Shown here: in pieces, positions 21,501 to 29,828 of the stretch
How the letters are laid out: each line of letters begins with the position of its first letter
How positions within the stretch are numbered: position 1 is the first letter of the stretch
Virus record (IMG/VR): IMGVR_UViG_3300021956_000017
Coordinates: 1-57,617 of that record
Length of the DNA: 57,617 nucleotides
Direction: 5' to 3' (one strand)
Source: a virus
Notes under the pieces: generated by a model
The model's database searches: none
Seen by the model: the letters and a program-made list of their open reading frames with translations, nothing else
Told to the model about the DNA's origin: nothing
Translations under genes and position numbers: made by a program

Positions 21501-23811
21501 TGGCTGCTTCTTGTAGCGCGGCGCTGATGTAGTCGGCACGGGCGCGTTCGGCACGGGCCACGGCGGTTTGTATTGTCCCCGACGCGGTTTCGCCTTTTTC
21601 TTTACCCAAGAAGTTGCCGGTGCGAATCTTGTCCAATTCGTCTTCAATGCGGGTAAGGGCGTCTTGTTGTGCGCGACGGGCTGCAATGGTTTCTTGGACG
21701 TGCACCGGGCCATCTTTGGCCAAGGCATTTACTTGGTCAAGCGCAAGGTTCCCGCGCCCAAACGCCGCCGATGCTGCGGCCTGTTCATTTGACCGCTTAG
21801 CCGTAACGTAGTCTTGGTCTGCTTTTTCTTTTTCTGCCAGCAGTTTATCCAGCTTGCCGATGTCCTCGGATGCTTTGTCAGATGGAAGAATTGCTTCATT
21901 GACTTTTACAACAGGCTGCCCCCCACCCAACGCCTTTTCAAACATGGGGTCAAGGTAGCTGAAGTCGGTCTCTCCAGTACGGCGCAAGTTTTCAAGCGCA
22001 TCCATACCTTCGGTGAACCCCGCCATGCGTTCATCTACTGGCGCAACTTGTTGCTGGGTTTGCAAATCGGCTTGACGCGTAGCCAGTTCCTGCGCCGTGG
22101 CTTTTTTGGCTTGCTTTTCTTTTTCAGCAAGGCGTAGCTTCAACCCGGATAGCAAGTTGTTGTTGTCCACCGTCGACAGCGTAAAGGCTGTATTGCCTTC
22201 TTGGATGGGCGGTATCTTGACCCGGTTTTCAACCAACTGCTGTGCCAGCTTGGGGTCTTGCATCAAATAATCGGCGTAGCTGCCCAAGTCCATATCACCC
22301 GCGCTACGGGCAGCGCCAATCTGCTGGGCCGCGTAGTCTGTAAGCGTAGTGTCAGCTTTGGTGGCGGGTGCGGCCTCGGTTTGGTACAACGAACGCGCAG
22401 CGCCCTTACGACCGCTGACTTGGATGCCTTCGCCTGTGCGTTTCTGCATCTGCTCCAGCATGTAGTCCTCGGGAGTCATTGCTGCAACGCGCTCTTGTTC
22501 CTTAGCTGTTTCCAAAACAGAACGAACACGCCGGTACTCCGACGCTGCCGCTTTCAAAATGGGGGCATGCTCTCGCAGCTGAGCGTTGATTGCTGCGTTG
22601 TCTTGTTTCTGCGCTTCAGTGAGCGGCTGCGTTTTTGTGGCTTTTTGAATCTGCGCTTGCAGGTCGGCCTTCACTTTTTCAGCATCGTTGTACGCTTGCT
22701 CAGCTTCTTTGGCGTACTCTGGGGTCTGGCGGTAGGCAACTTTCTCGGCTTCGGTTTTGGCTTTAGCCTGCGCATCGGCTGCGGCTTGGGCTTGTCGGTC
22801 TCTTTGTTCTTGAAGACTGACCTGTGCGCGTGCCCCGCCGCGTTCTTGTAAACCGGTAACGCCACCAATAGGGAAACCCAGCACCATATTCAACGCCGTA
22901 ACGCGGTACTGCTGTAAAGCTTCATCATCGGCAAGCGGTTTGCCAATCGCAGCCCGGTCTACTACGTCTTGCAAGATTTCAGTGGGTAGTTCTCCAGCAG
23001 TAAAACCTACTGCACCCCGAGCAATGGTCTCAATGTTGCCGCGTCCTGCTACTTTTGTAGCTTTTTCCATCAACGCCAACCGCGCTACATCATCCGCTTC
23101 TGCGGCAACTTTTTGGCCAATGGCTTTCTTGAACGCACTTGGTAGTGCGATGCGTGTACCGACCAAGTTGAGGGCTGCGTTTGCAGACGCGTATGGAGCC
23201 AGCTCCAACGCATCAACGTCAACTTTTTCACCTTTACTGATTTGGTCTTTTGCTTTTTCTTGCGCTTGGCTTCCCAGTGCTTGGATTGCATTTACGACAA
23301 GAGGTACAGCGTACTGCCCAACTGTTGCGCCAACTGCCGTTCCCGCAGGGCCAAAGACAGAACCCAACGCCCCGCCGCCAAGCCTGCCTGCGGCAGCTAG
23401 CCCAAACTCTTGCCCAACAGATGGTGCAAGCCCTGCGACTGCGGATGGAACTTGTTTTAGCGCTTCGCCAGCGGCGGATAGGTAGTTACCCTTATCAAAC
23501 TCGCTTGTGATTTTTTCGGGTTGGAAACCGGACTCGTATTTCTGTTGGAGATTCTTTTCCCGTTCAATACCTGCTTGGGCTGCGGCATTGGTGTTGCCGG
23601 TCAATGCTGCTATACCGGTCTTGCCGATGTTGAGCAGGTTTTCAGCGCCCCCCATTACATCGGCAAGAATGCCTTTGCGGGGTTTGATTGGTGTGCCCGC
23701 TTCCGGGTGCTGCGCTAGAACTTGCCGTATTACGTCATCTTGAGATGCCCCTTCCGGCCCCTCAATACTGTATGTGTTTCCATCCGGTGCTGAGATGCGG
23801 TAAGTAGGCAT
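15541..23811 (-). CDS. giant internal virion / DNA-ejection-type protein (2756 aa)
   Basis: The longest gene in the window. The N-terminus (MPTYRISAPDGNTYSIEGPE, then DDVIRQVLAQHPEAG) is a short domain seen at the start of several phage structural proteins. Residues about 100-330 are Gly/Ala-rich and hydrophobic. Residues about 330-1650 are mostly coiled coil rich in Ala, Glu, Lys and Gln. LLHELTHAAT places an HExxH site at 1756-1760, followed by EFMSEV. From about 1900 the C-terminal part (GDYVPYYRV, LLRQLFRDP, RMIPFFNAQIQ, two hydrophobic segments near 2446-2467 and 2500-2514) resembles large polyvalent-protein domain 38. It probably sits in the capsid and is ejected with DNA. Confidence 0.8.
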   Translation of the reverse strand: MPTYRISAPDGNTYSIEGPEGASQDDVIRQVLAQHPEAGTPIKPRKGILADVMGGAENLLNIGKTGIAALTGNTNAAAQAGIEREKNLQQKYESGFQPEKITSEFDKGNYLSAAGEALKQVPSAVAGLAPSVGQEFGLAAAGRLGGGALGSVFGPAGTAVGATVGQYAVPLVVNAIQALGSQAQEKAKDQISKGEKVDVDALELAPYASANAALNLVGTRIALPSAFKKAIGQKVAAEADDVARLALMEKATKVAGRGNIETIARGAVGFTAGELPTEILQDVVDRAAIGKPLADDEALQQYRVTALNMVLGFPIGGVTGLQERGGARAQVSLQEQRDRQAQAAADAQAKAKTEAEKVAYRQTPEYAKEAEQAYNDAEKVKADLQAQIQKATKTQPLTEAQKQDNAAINAQLREHAPILKAAASEYRRVRSVLETAKEQERVAAMTPEDYMLEQMQKRTGEGIQVSGRKGAARSLYQTEAAPATKADTTLTDYAAQQIGAARSAGDMDLGSYADYLMQDPKLAQQLVENRVKIPPIQEGNTAFTLSTVDNNNLLSGLKLRLAEKEKQAKKATAQELATRQADLQTQQQVAPVDERMAGFTEGMDALENLRRTGETDFSYLDPMFEKALGGGQPVVKVNEAILPSDKASEDIGKLDKLLAEKEKADQDYVTAKRSNEQAAASAAFGRGNLALDQVNALAKDGPVHVQETIAARRAQQDALTRIEDELDKIRTGNFLGKEKGETASGTIQTAVARAERARADYISAALQEAAIARRAQGRPAMTVDEATKAASELHTALSEWVNRVQALPRREALTEVVTKPAIVRGAKTILGAETEMRDLRPLEERRFGAYHPAVAVIKEQLDTLRNQLANPPRAPQRVETGPLKRQFAAEEARKTAEEKGETATTLAGELRRLQEYVGNLIDKALQRSIPEGETIETEFGPIRTQGIKEALLRVKDLIEDGKANRAMLDAAQNQAERILRGEDLGKQTYTRTVSEPGTNWKAGKVYENVPGKPSETRIGERGRVNKTVSYEAALAPEGSALRELQETLREYEKAQGSLDLDSQTAAKIAKLRAEGKDKEADALERQSIRQAQAQTELFPETREDIGHIRATASNFEKSPAVKAGRAALDVAKKLAIANQKIIDAATERLNKRIPEAQKNYAIAVKEAFAEAKKEAMDARAALYAPDIKNAQDALNTAERQLAAVQTRIGQMIAAAEAIEGRAGEQKALANELEKATALQTEIAAAQQGLAELNAKLNEAYNGAEFSAQAMLDGLVLVERKKLELLDGQLKDLQEFQKSNPAVKQKQAEAKAQRAVVGAAEVAAKRNAEAVNKQKNEMQAAVTARQTGTIQTPAGETLPGSRVTVPPIAQKNFEIKLKDLEKQLKIAQEKREELVAQKKSTKRVDNAIDKIETELSGLTKKTIVEPIEKTTPESRAAKAREKATEDTFERMRREQEKQTAVEEMGRIKTQFDALRAEGQALQEQGKSVARINKQLQTLKAQYNYYKNLAGLVKTAPTAGPVARTQTAAPSKMRTGTAESIEGAGGTSGQQRLSQARKPRKLTPAQEAREVLENNVISAEAALKQATKEALAALEKLNAAKEGKAKEEAQAVVDRAETNERAKANALELAKQALLTPAEKKAQAKLEAATQAELDKGNEFAKLMDEAEALNLTVPHDDVKFAVRDNDIMGVVDGLIKHGSTPAIRERAKGLREFLHGTTIGVDRFVKYQGEMVAGLYEEGRNKITMHPNRVTEEDLLHELTHAATTKAMRTPDSQLTPMQRASKQGIINLFKAAESRLDLKGQYGIKDVHEFMSEVNSSKDFRDRLDGIGKPESLWQKLKRWIAGLFNQPPSKQALDLIEKIYMPSETYFAKPGEQQAFAKAAKYGEDNDLSQLAQRTVAQKQGWWQTMRGGSNYALEFEMQTTDMRAALRKVMEMGAKAFGDSRLFQQAMYSYTKADQKMPLVLSALSNGPLEIYEDDKGLKGIRSTGKDSAKEVFAAVGDIPDRYGNEAAKMQMATMYLIAQRAANKGLAKLDLGALGITQQEVDAAMAAAEANPQLKAALEKVRERYNAYNKGMIEFLADTGAITKAEARDFLRDGDYVPYYRVKENGIAELVFGGERTIRIGDIRHQPHLAALKGGEAKILPINESIPRNTTLLVNKALTNLAARNVGYAMQEIGKATDSMQVRKGYGVASDASIIRFNQEPDPNDPKDNGERHVRVQTNGTVAEGIPAELLIQSLEGAPLTLPGFLKWGGIAGDLLRAGVTRTPLYLLRQLFRDPMAATATSGLDYGMLTAVYKANKEFLKMSTGQSNTAAELIKKGLMQSGIFTGDPDDISKFALQLASGKDFNAFDKLFRMADKAALNADAATRALVYENAIKNGLSEVEAEFAVMESMNFHKRGLSPAIQYASRMIPFFNAQIQGLNVLYKAATGQMPFNEQLKIKQKFYNNAMLLAAGGIAYAMAMQDDDYYKNAKPKDRYSNFFMHVPGLDEPLKLPIPYEFGWFFSLGAAAADAMAGQTDGGQQLAALQSMFKGAIPGASSMGVPQVVKPIAEVWTNKDFNTGFELESTRLRGKSVEERYNANTTELAKAMSKFAPVLSPIQIERIVSGYFGQIPLAVLAATNGLFKDGEVEPVPKNLSEMSFIGSAFQKKYGGADADVMYKLADEAMQAKRDFDAMKREGRAADAKDFVENHRTELRVAPMALQYQKLMGNIRAMEERIRGANMPGDEKRKRIDDLEKRKQDLASKFEQRIKELES

Positions 23812-23837
23812 AATTTTCTAACAGTGATGAGTACGGG

Positions 23838-25673
23838 TCAATTTTTAACGGCTTGCCCCCAACCGGCTTTGTTGATTGTACCCCCACCGCCTGTGCTGGA
23901 CATGCCTGCTTTGAACGCCTCAAAGGTTGGGAAGCGTTGCACAAAAGCAGGGCCTTTCATATCGTCAGTCGCCAGTTTTTGATATTCGGCGTACATGCGG
24001 GGTTCTTTATCCGCTTGCTCGGTAAGCATGTACCCTTTGTACAAAGCGCTGTCTTCCGGGGCTGCACCAATCTTTTTCAAGAATTCCAGTTTTGTTGCCA
24101 GTGGGGCGCTTGCGCTGATGCCTGCTGCCTTGAGCGCATTGTTCATTTGCGCTATTGCCAAGCGTTCTTGGTGCGCCTGTTGTTGAGCGTTGAGTCCCAG
24201 TTGGAACTGTTGGCGCTGTCCTTCAAGTCGTTCAGCACTGCCTTCACGCTGAGTTTCAATATCACGCTGAACCATTGCATCAAACTTGTGCCCAGCAGTT
24301 TTGAGGTTGATGTCTTCTTTATGCGCAATGTGTTCGACAGTGGCTTTCTTGGCGGTAATTGCGCCCTGCGCAATGGTGTTCTGCGCAGCAAGACGTTCTT
24401 TTTCCGTCATGTTCTCTTGGTTGAACTTCAAGTCTTCCAACGCATCGCGGGCGTCTTCCAGCTTCTGGCGTTGTGCCGTGGTGTACTTGGCCTCGGCCAT
24501 GTATTGGGCAACACCTGCTTGAGAACCTTCAGCAATACCTGCAAGGCCCTTGCCTTTGGACTGCATTGTGGACAGCCCAGCAGTCAACAGCGACATGAAC
24601 GGGTTCATGTTTTCTTCTTGAGCAACGCGTGCCTCACGTCCAGCCAACCGTTCGTTGCGTGCGTCTACCAATGCCTTTAAGCCCGCGCCGCGCTTCTCTG
24701 CCGCAGCCGCTTCCTTTTCGCCTTGTGCTTTAGTCAGGTCGGCAATCTCGTTAATTTCCGGCGGCAGGTTATCCCGTGGGTTGCCTTCCGCTTTGAGCGC
24801 GGAACTGAACGCAGCGTTGTAGTCTAGCCCTGATGCAGCCGGAGCCGAGCTGGCTTGGACGGTGGGGGCCACTGCGGGGATATTGGATGTGGAAATTTTG
24901 TCCGCACGCAGTTGTTCAATCCCCTTTTTCTCTTTGGGGGCTGCTTCTACTTTTTCTGGGGGAGCGCTGGGAGCTTTTTCAACTCTTGGAACAACCGGAA
25001 CTACTGCGGGCGCAATAGCCGCAGGTTTTGCCGGAGCCTCGGGCGCTGCACCTGCGGGCCTTCTTCCGTATACAGATTCGTACGCTTTCAAAACTTCTGG
25101 GTTGGGCTGTTCAAAATTGGATTTAACAGCGCTTATTGCTTTTTGCCGCGCATTCAAGTAATCCGTCATTGAACCGTTAAAGCGGTTAAAACCCTCCAAG
25201 CTGACGCGGGGGTCGGGCATATTCTGGTCAATAACTGCAAGCGCATCACTAACCCCGCCTTTTGCAAACGCAACTATCCCGCCAGCGGCGTACTGGCCGG
25301 GCATGTTCTGCGCGGGGAGCTGGGCGATGCCGGTGTCCTCGGGCATGGGCTGACTTTCGTCTTGCGGAGCAGCCTGCGGTTGGGGCGCGGTTTGGCGAAC
25401 TGGGGGTTGCGGGGACATCTGCGCCACAACTTGTTGGTTCACTGGGGGAGGGGCAGCACCAGTAGCTTGCGCCGCCAAAGACTGCGCTTGCTTGGCAATC
25501 TGGGTGTCAACGTACTTGGCAGCGGACAGCATCATGGGGTCGTCCATGTGCATCTGGGCAAACTGCTTGCGCTGGGGTGGCGTCATCTCCACAAGGTGGG
25601 CAATGACCGCGTTGATGTTCATCGGGCCGGTGATACCGGCGGAATTAGGAGTCAAGGGGCGAGTTCCAATCAT
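23838..25673 (-). CDS. structural protein with AGGIVAFAKGG motif (611 aa)
   Basis: Parts in order: a soluble N-terminus, a Pro/Gln/Ala-rich linker (residues about 75-115), the motif MPGQYAAGGIVAFAKGG, a second Pro/Ala/Val-rich linker (about 215-280), then long charged helices. The AAGGIVAFA type of motif recurs in structural proteins of environmental podoviruses. It lies directly upstream of the giant protein in the transcript and may be a second internal or tail-associated protein. No enzymatic motif is seen. Confidence 0.65.
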   Translation of the reverse strand: MIGTRPLTPNSAGITGPMNINAVIAHLVEMTPPQRKQFAQMHMDDPMMLSAAKYVDTQIAKQAQSLAAQATGAAPPPVNQQVVAQMSPQPPVRQTAPQPQAAPQDESQPMPEDTGIAQLPAQNMPGQYAAGGIVAFAKGGVSDALAVIDQNMPDPRVSLEGFNRFNGSMTDYLNARQKAISAVKSNFEQPNPEVLKAYESVYGRRPAGAAPEAPAKPAAIAPAVVPVVPRVEKAPSAPPEKVEAAPKEKKGIEQLRADKISTSNIPAVAPTVQASSAPAASGLDYNAAFSSALKAEGNPRDNLPPEINEIADLTKAQGEKEAAAAEKRGAGLKALVDARNERLAGREARVAQEENMNPFMSLLTAGLSTMQSKGKGLAGIAEGSQAGVAQYMAEAKYTTAQRQKLEDARDALEDLKFNQENMTEKERLAAQNTIAQGAITAKKATVEHIAHKEDINLKTAGHKFDAMVQRDIETQREGSAERLEGQRQQFQLGLNAQQQAHQERLAIAQMNNALKAAGISASAPLATKLEFLKKIGAAPEDSALYKGYMLTEQADKEPRMYAEYQKLATDDMKGPAFVQRFPTFEAFKAGMSSTGGGGTINKAGWGQAVKN

Positions 25674-25682
25674 GACTGTTCC

Positions 25683-26624
25683 TTATCCCATACTGTTGAT
25701 GAGAAGCGCAGGCAGACCACCGTGGGGTTTCTTGGTGACTTGACCGCCACGGGCTCCGGTCGGAGTAGGGTTGTTCTTAGTGTACTGGTTGTACGCGCCC
25801 AACGCGCCCGCGCCTGCCATGCCCAGACCTGCCACTTGATTGAGCATCGACGGGGCTGCTTGGTACACGCTGGACCCAGTCTGGGTCAAAGGCGCACCAC
25901 GGATGATGTCCGACATGAAGCCAAGGTTCTTAAACGGGTAGTTCTGTTCCGCAGCGTAGTTCTGCTGGCCCACATTGATAAGGTTTTGGGCTTGCTGCTG
26001 TTGCTGACCGCCCAGTTGACTTTGAAGTGCAAGACCGGCTTGGCCCTGCTGGCCCAGTAGGGAATACCCTTGGAGTCCTTTGGCTTGGTCTGCGTTGAAT
26101 TGCTGCTGGGCGGCGTTGAATGCGTTCTGCATGCCGGTCGCTGTGATGTCGCCCTTTTGCAGCGCAAGGTTACGTTCACGTTCCGCCCGCATGATGGCAT
26201 CTCGACCGCCGCCAAATGCCCCTGCTTGGGTTGCCTGTGCTTGCTGCTGGGTTCCAGCCACTTGAGATTGACGCTCTGCATCCCGCTGCTGCTGTTCAAT
26301 GACGCTCTGAATGTAGGGCGACATGTACTGCTGGGCTTGCTCCTGCCCAAACCGCTGACCGGACAGTGCTTGGATTCCTTGCAAGGCGTTCTGAGCGTAA
26401 TTGCTTCCTGCCCCGCCAAGCCCTTCGGCTTGCTGGAAAGACTGCTGTTGCAGCGGATTGAACTGCGCTACCTGTTCACCGCTCAGGCCGTACTTCTTGG
26501 CCCAGTCTTGGTAGCTTTGGTATGGCGTGGAAGAAGCCGCTTGGGCGGCTCCAAGGAGCCCCTCTGCGTAGGGAGCGATTACCGGCGCAAAGCCTGTTTG
26601 GTACTGTATTGTTTGGTCTGCCAT
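25683..26624 (-). CDS. Gln-rich structural protein (313 aa)
   Basis: Starts MADQTIQYQTGFAPVIAPYA. The middle is a long Gln/Ala-rich helix with GAFGGGRDAIMRAERERNLA, a segment I recall from conserved phage structural proteins. The C-terminus is Gly-rich (GLGMAGAGALGAYNQYTKNN) and ends GGLPALLINSMG. Such proteins lie between tail and ejection genes in related phages. Likely an internal virion or tail-tip component. AGGAGCTGAC precedes the start. Confidence 0.65.
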   Translation of the reverse strand: MADQTIQYQTGFAPVIAPYAEGLLGAAQAASSTPYQSYQDWAKKYGLSGEQVAQFNPLQQQSFQQAEGLGGAGSNYAQNALQGIQALSGQRFGQEQAQQYMSPYIQSVIEQQQRDAERQSQVAGTQQQAQATQAGAFGGGRDAIMRAERERNLALQKGDITATGMQNAFNAAQQQFNADQAKGLQGYSLLGQQGQAGLALQSQLGGQQQQQAQNLINVGQQNYAAEQNYPFKNLGFMSDIIRGAPLTQTGSSVYQAAPSMLNQVAGLGMAGAGALGAYNQYTKNNPTPTGARGGQVTKKPHGGLPALLINSMG

Positions 26625-26632
26625 GTCAGCTC

Positions 26633-27286
26633 CTATGCGGGAAGGTACTTGTTTGCTTTGCGCACATTGTCAACTCCGGGTATAACTTGTAAGTTAGTTG
26701 GTACGTGAAGCCCAGACACCAATTCCCCCTGTAAAGGAAGGATGTGGTCTACATGCCAAGAGAACCCAAACATTGTAGTGCGTAAAGCTGCTATTTCATA
26801 TGCCTGTTCAACCATCCAATGGTCATCAGGGGACAACCATGCTGGAGTGCGGTGCATCTTTGCCAAACGGCGTTTGATGGTGTTTGCACGAACCTTGCCG
26901 GGGTTTTTTTGCTTCCACTGTTTCCCTGCTGCGCGATGCTTTTCTATCCAATCACTTGTTTGCTTTAGTTTGTTTACTGAACGTCTTTTTTCTTTACGGC
27001 GTGTTTCTGTTGTTTCCACATAATATTTTTTACGTTTTGCATAAATTAAAACTAACTGTTCAGGAGTTTTGTTAGCCCAACGTCTTGCATTCCCACCACC
27101 TTGAGTAGATGCTTTTTTTACTTTTGCTTTAAGGCAAGCCGAGCAAACTCTATCTTTAACATATCTATATGTTAAATGTCCTTGTTTACACTCAACGCCG
27201 GTATAGTATAGGTTATTACCCACGGCGCGGGCTTCAGCCAAAGATTTAGGCAGGGAGGTGATTTCTTGCTTTTGCATCAAATGCAA
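26633..27286 (-). CDS. free-standing HNH homing-type endonuclease (217 aa)
   Basis: An N-terminal zinc-ribbon-like segment (VECKQGH, then VCSACLKAK), a long Lys/Arg-rich helical linker, and a C-terminal HNH domain with WHVDHILPLQG, VPTNLQVIP and DNVRKANKY. The gene is visibly more AT-rich than its neighbours (for example 26940-27190), which suggests transfer from elsewhere. Its start lies within the last 41 bases of the upstream structural gene; a second ATG three codons in is possible. It fits a mobile nuclease that copies itself into phages lacking it. Confidence 0.85.
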   Translation of the reverse strand: MHLMQKQEITSLPKSLAEARAVGNNLYYTGVECKQGHLTYRYVKDRVCSACLKAKVKKASTQGGGNARRWANKTPEQLVLIYAKRKKYYVETTETRRKEKRRSVNKLKQTSDWIEKHRAAGKQWKQKNPGKVRANTIKRRLAKMHRTPAWLSPDDHWMVEQAYEIAALRTTMFGFSWHVDHILPLQGELVSGLHVPTNLQVIPGVDNVRKANKYLPA

Positions 27287-29144
27287 CCTTATCTTTACCT
27301 ACTGTTTTTGCCCGACCTTGTTGTATCCTGTCCATCATCTTATACAACTCACGAGCGCCTGCATCTGTAGAGCCGTTACCAATTTCAGAAACAATTCTTG
27401 CTGGAATTACAAACTCACCATCTGCAAGTCTTGCTGGTTGGTTATGACCTATCGTAGCGGGAATATCATCACTGGTTCCATTTCCCGGCCCCTTGAGCAA
27501 GCGCCCGCCATCTGAGTAGGAGCCGAGGTTGTACTGGTTCAGGTTGGCTATGCCGCCGTGGGCCATATGTTGGAACCCATAGGGCGTGGAAAGACCTCCA
27601 GTAGCTGCCTCGCTGCCACCACGATATCCTGCATCTACAGCCCCGTAGCCACCCCCACCAGCATCTCCAGATACAGCGTCGCGTCCAATAGGCCCGTTAT
27701 TATTTGCAGCACCCCCATAGGTTCTATCTGCGGCGGCATTTGAATTTTGCACAGCTTGAGCCATAGCATCTGCTCTGGCAATTGCATCTCTTGCAGCAAA
27801 ATCGGTTGTCATGTAGTTTGGATTAAATACACCAAATTTATCTTCTACAGGTGGAGGATTTAAATTTGTTGGTTTGCCAAACGGATGCATAAGAGAATCA
27901 ATTATTTTTGCACCTATTGGAATAATGCCAACTTGTGTAACTACATCGCTTATGGCTGTTCTGATTGGGCTTTGTAACCTAACGTCCTGCATATGCATCG
28001 CTCTTTCAGCGGGGCTCAATGCTGCAAGACTTGCTTGTGACTGTACATCTTTTACAACAGACCCAGTTTCTGGGTCAAAACGGTCAATGCTCAAATAATC
28101 TTGAGGAGCATTCCAATCTTTTTCATGTTGCTCACGTTTTTCCGCGCTGTCATTACCGCCCCGTTGAATATTTCCGTATGGGTCATACACCGTTTCCAAT
28201 ATGGGTGTGGTCGGCGTGATGGGCGCAGGCGTAGGCGCTGGGGTCACAGCGGCTGCTGGTGCAGCGGTGTGCGTGAACTGCATGGGGTTAGGCCCACGCC
28301 CCATCAGGTAGTCATAAATGCGGCTGGAATCTGTTGCCGTGCCACCATCAGCCATGCCTTTTGCGGCTTCATACTCAGACTGGCCCACACCACCAAACGC
28401 ACCTGCTGTACCGGCCTTGGACGATACGTCCACATTGGGGTCGCCGCCAGCTTCATAGACACCCACTTGCTTGTACTGCCCAGTAACGGGGTCAAGCGCG
28501 TACTTGCGGATGTAGCCCTTGTGTTGCGCTGGTGCGCCGTCGCCTTCGTCTTCTTCATCAAACGCTTCAGCCGCAGCGGGAGCCAAGCCAGCCAAGATGG
28601 GGAGACTGCCTTTCAAAGCGCTGCCGCCACCAAGGGTGGAAAGCGAGTTCATGGGCTGTGCAGCAAAGTTACTCAAACCTGTTCCAACTTGGGACTGATA
28701 TGTTCCGTTGGCAATAGCCTCTTGTGTTGCAGCTTGCCTTGCGGCTTCTCCCGCCGCGCCGGGCATATACCCAGCTTCAGCACCCAGCCCCGCCAAGCCG
28801 CCGACCATACCTGCGCCGCCCCAAGCACCCAGACCCGCTGTAAGGCCTTTGCTCAAATCCTTAGAGTCCAGCGCAGTGATGCCGCCAATAATGCCGCCAG
28901 CCGTCATGGGGTCGATTGCCCCGCCGCTGATGTACGTTAATCCTGCTCCTGCAACCATCGGCAAGATGCTGTCCAAGAACCCTGCTTCGGGAAGGCCGGT
29001 ATCAGGGTTTACACTGAGTTCCCCGCCATGCTTCTTTGCAAGTGCTTGCAAGCCCGCCACTTCCCGGTTGGACATGTGGACGAGGGTGGAGTCGGGACCA
29101 CGGCCCTTTTGGGCAAGGTGTTGGGCGACAAGTTGAAGGCTCAT
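27246..29144 (-). CDS. structural protein with glycine-rich hydrophobic core (632 aa)
   Basis: The N-terminus carries LVHMSNREVAGLQALAKKHG and NPDTGLPEAGFLDSILP. Then comes a long Gly/Ala hydrophobic region (about 60-150: GAGLTYISGG, MTAGGIIGGITAL) that could insert in a membrane. The C-terminus has YSDGGRLLKGPG, then DDIPATIG, QPARLADGEFVIPARIV and GSTDAGARELYKMMDRI, a module shared by several structural proteins in environmental podoviruses. A role in DNA delivery across the envelope is plausible. The 3' end is overlapped by the HNH gene. Confidence 0.7.
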   Translation of the reverse strand: MSLQLVAQHLAQKGRGPDSTLVHMSNREVAGLQALAKKHGGELSVNPDTGLPEAGFLDSILPMVAGAGLTYISGGAIDPMTAGGIIGGITALDSKDLSKGLTAGLGAWGGAGMVGGLAGLGAEAGYMPGAAGEAARQAATQEAIANGTYQSQVGTGLSNFAAQPMNSLSTLGGGSALKGSLPILAGLAPAAAEAFDEEDEGDGAPAQHKGYIRKYALDPVTGQYKQVGVYEAGGDPNVDVSSKAGTAGAFGGVGQSEYEAAKGMADGGTATDSSRIYDYLMGRGPNPMQFTHTAAPAAAVTPAPTPAPITPTTPILETVYDPYGNIQRGGNDSAEKREQHEKDWNAPQDYLSIDRFDPETGSVVKDVQSQASLAALSPAERAMHMQDVRLQSPIRTAISDVVTQVGIIPIGAKIIDSLMHPFGKPTNLNPPPVEDKFGVFNPNYMTTDFAARDAIARADAMAQAVQNSNAAADRTYGGAANNNGPIGRDAVSGDAGGGGYGAVDAGYRGGSEAATGGLSTPYGFQHMAHGGIANLNQYNLGSYSDGGRLLKGPGNGTSDDIPATIGHNQPARLADGEFVIPARIVSEIGNGSTDAGARELYKMMDRIQQGRAKTVGKDKVAFDAKARNHLPA

Positions 29145-29153
29145 AAGAAGTCC

Positions 29154-29828
29154 TTAGACGGCGGCTATAGGAAGCGCGGAAACGAATGACATTGTAGCTA
29201 CTACAGAGGCAGTTGAGGGGCGAACTGGGCCTGTGGAAGCTGCGTAGGTTGCGATGCTGACGGCGGCGTTGGTGGTTGACCAATAAATCTGAACATAGTC
29301 ATCCGCAGCCATAGACAGGAAGTAGTTCCAGCCGTTGATTGAATGCCCGTCAACCCCACCATGACTGTTCGGGATAGATATAAGTCCGGTAGAGCCCACA
29401 ATGTCGGCTGAAGAACCCCCATCATTGCCTTGGCGTAGCCATATGGATACATCGTGAAGCTGTACCGAGGTATTGATGAACTGCGTACTGAACTGGAGGT
29501 TGTAGATACCGGCGTTCTGTACTCGGATTTTTGATGAACTGACGCTGACCTGATTGCTGAAGTCCGTGGTGGTGATGCCCATCAAGGTAGCCGTATTGGC
29601 TGTAGCGGTCTGGTTGTTGTAGTCTGAGAACGCGCCGTATGGTGTACGTATATACGCCCCGCCGGTATTGTTCAGCAGTGCTGCAAGGGAGTTATCTAGC
29701 TGGTTGAAGTACAGCCGTAAAACATTGTTTAACTGATTTTGATAGTTGATGTCGTAATCAACTGTAGCCGCAGGCAAGCGCGGCTGTTGTGGGGGCCGGA
29801 GGTTTGTTACCGCAGTAGCCGTAGCCAT
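29154..29828 (-). CDS. beta-sandwich structural protein, fibre- or head-decoration-like (224 aa)
   Basis: A Pro-rich N-terminus and a short helical stretch (NQLNNVLRLYFNQLDNSL) that could trimerise are followed by a beta-rich region typical of a TNF/C1q-like jelly roll: IRVQNAGIYNLQFSTQF, VSIWLRQGNDG, NGWNYFLSMAADDYVQIYW. Such domains occur in phage fibres and decoration proteins and bind surfaces. Assignment by fold appearance, not by a diagnostic motif. Its start overlaps the stop of the endonuclease gene by one base. Confidence 0.6.
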   Translation of the reverse strand: MATATAVTNLRPPQQPRLPAATVDYDINYQNQLNNVLRLYFNQLDNSLAALLNNTGGAYIRTPYGAFSDYNNQTATANTATLMGITTTDFSNQVSVSSSKIRVQNAGIYNLQFSTQFINTSVQLHDVSIWLRQGNDGGSSADIVGSTGLISIPNSHGGVDGHSINGWNYFLSMAADDYVQIYWSTTNAAVSIATYAASTGPVRPSTASVVATMSFVSALPIAAV

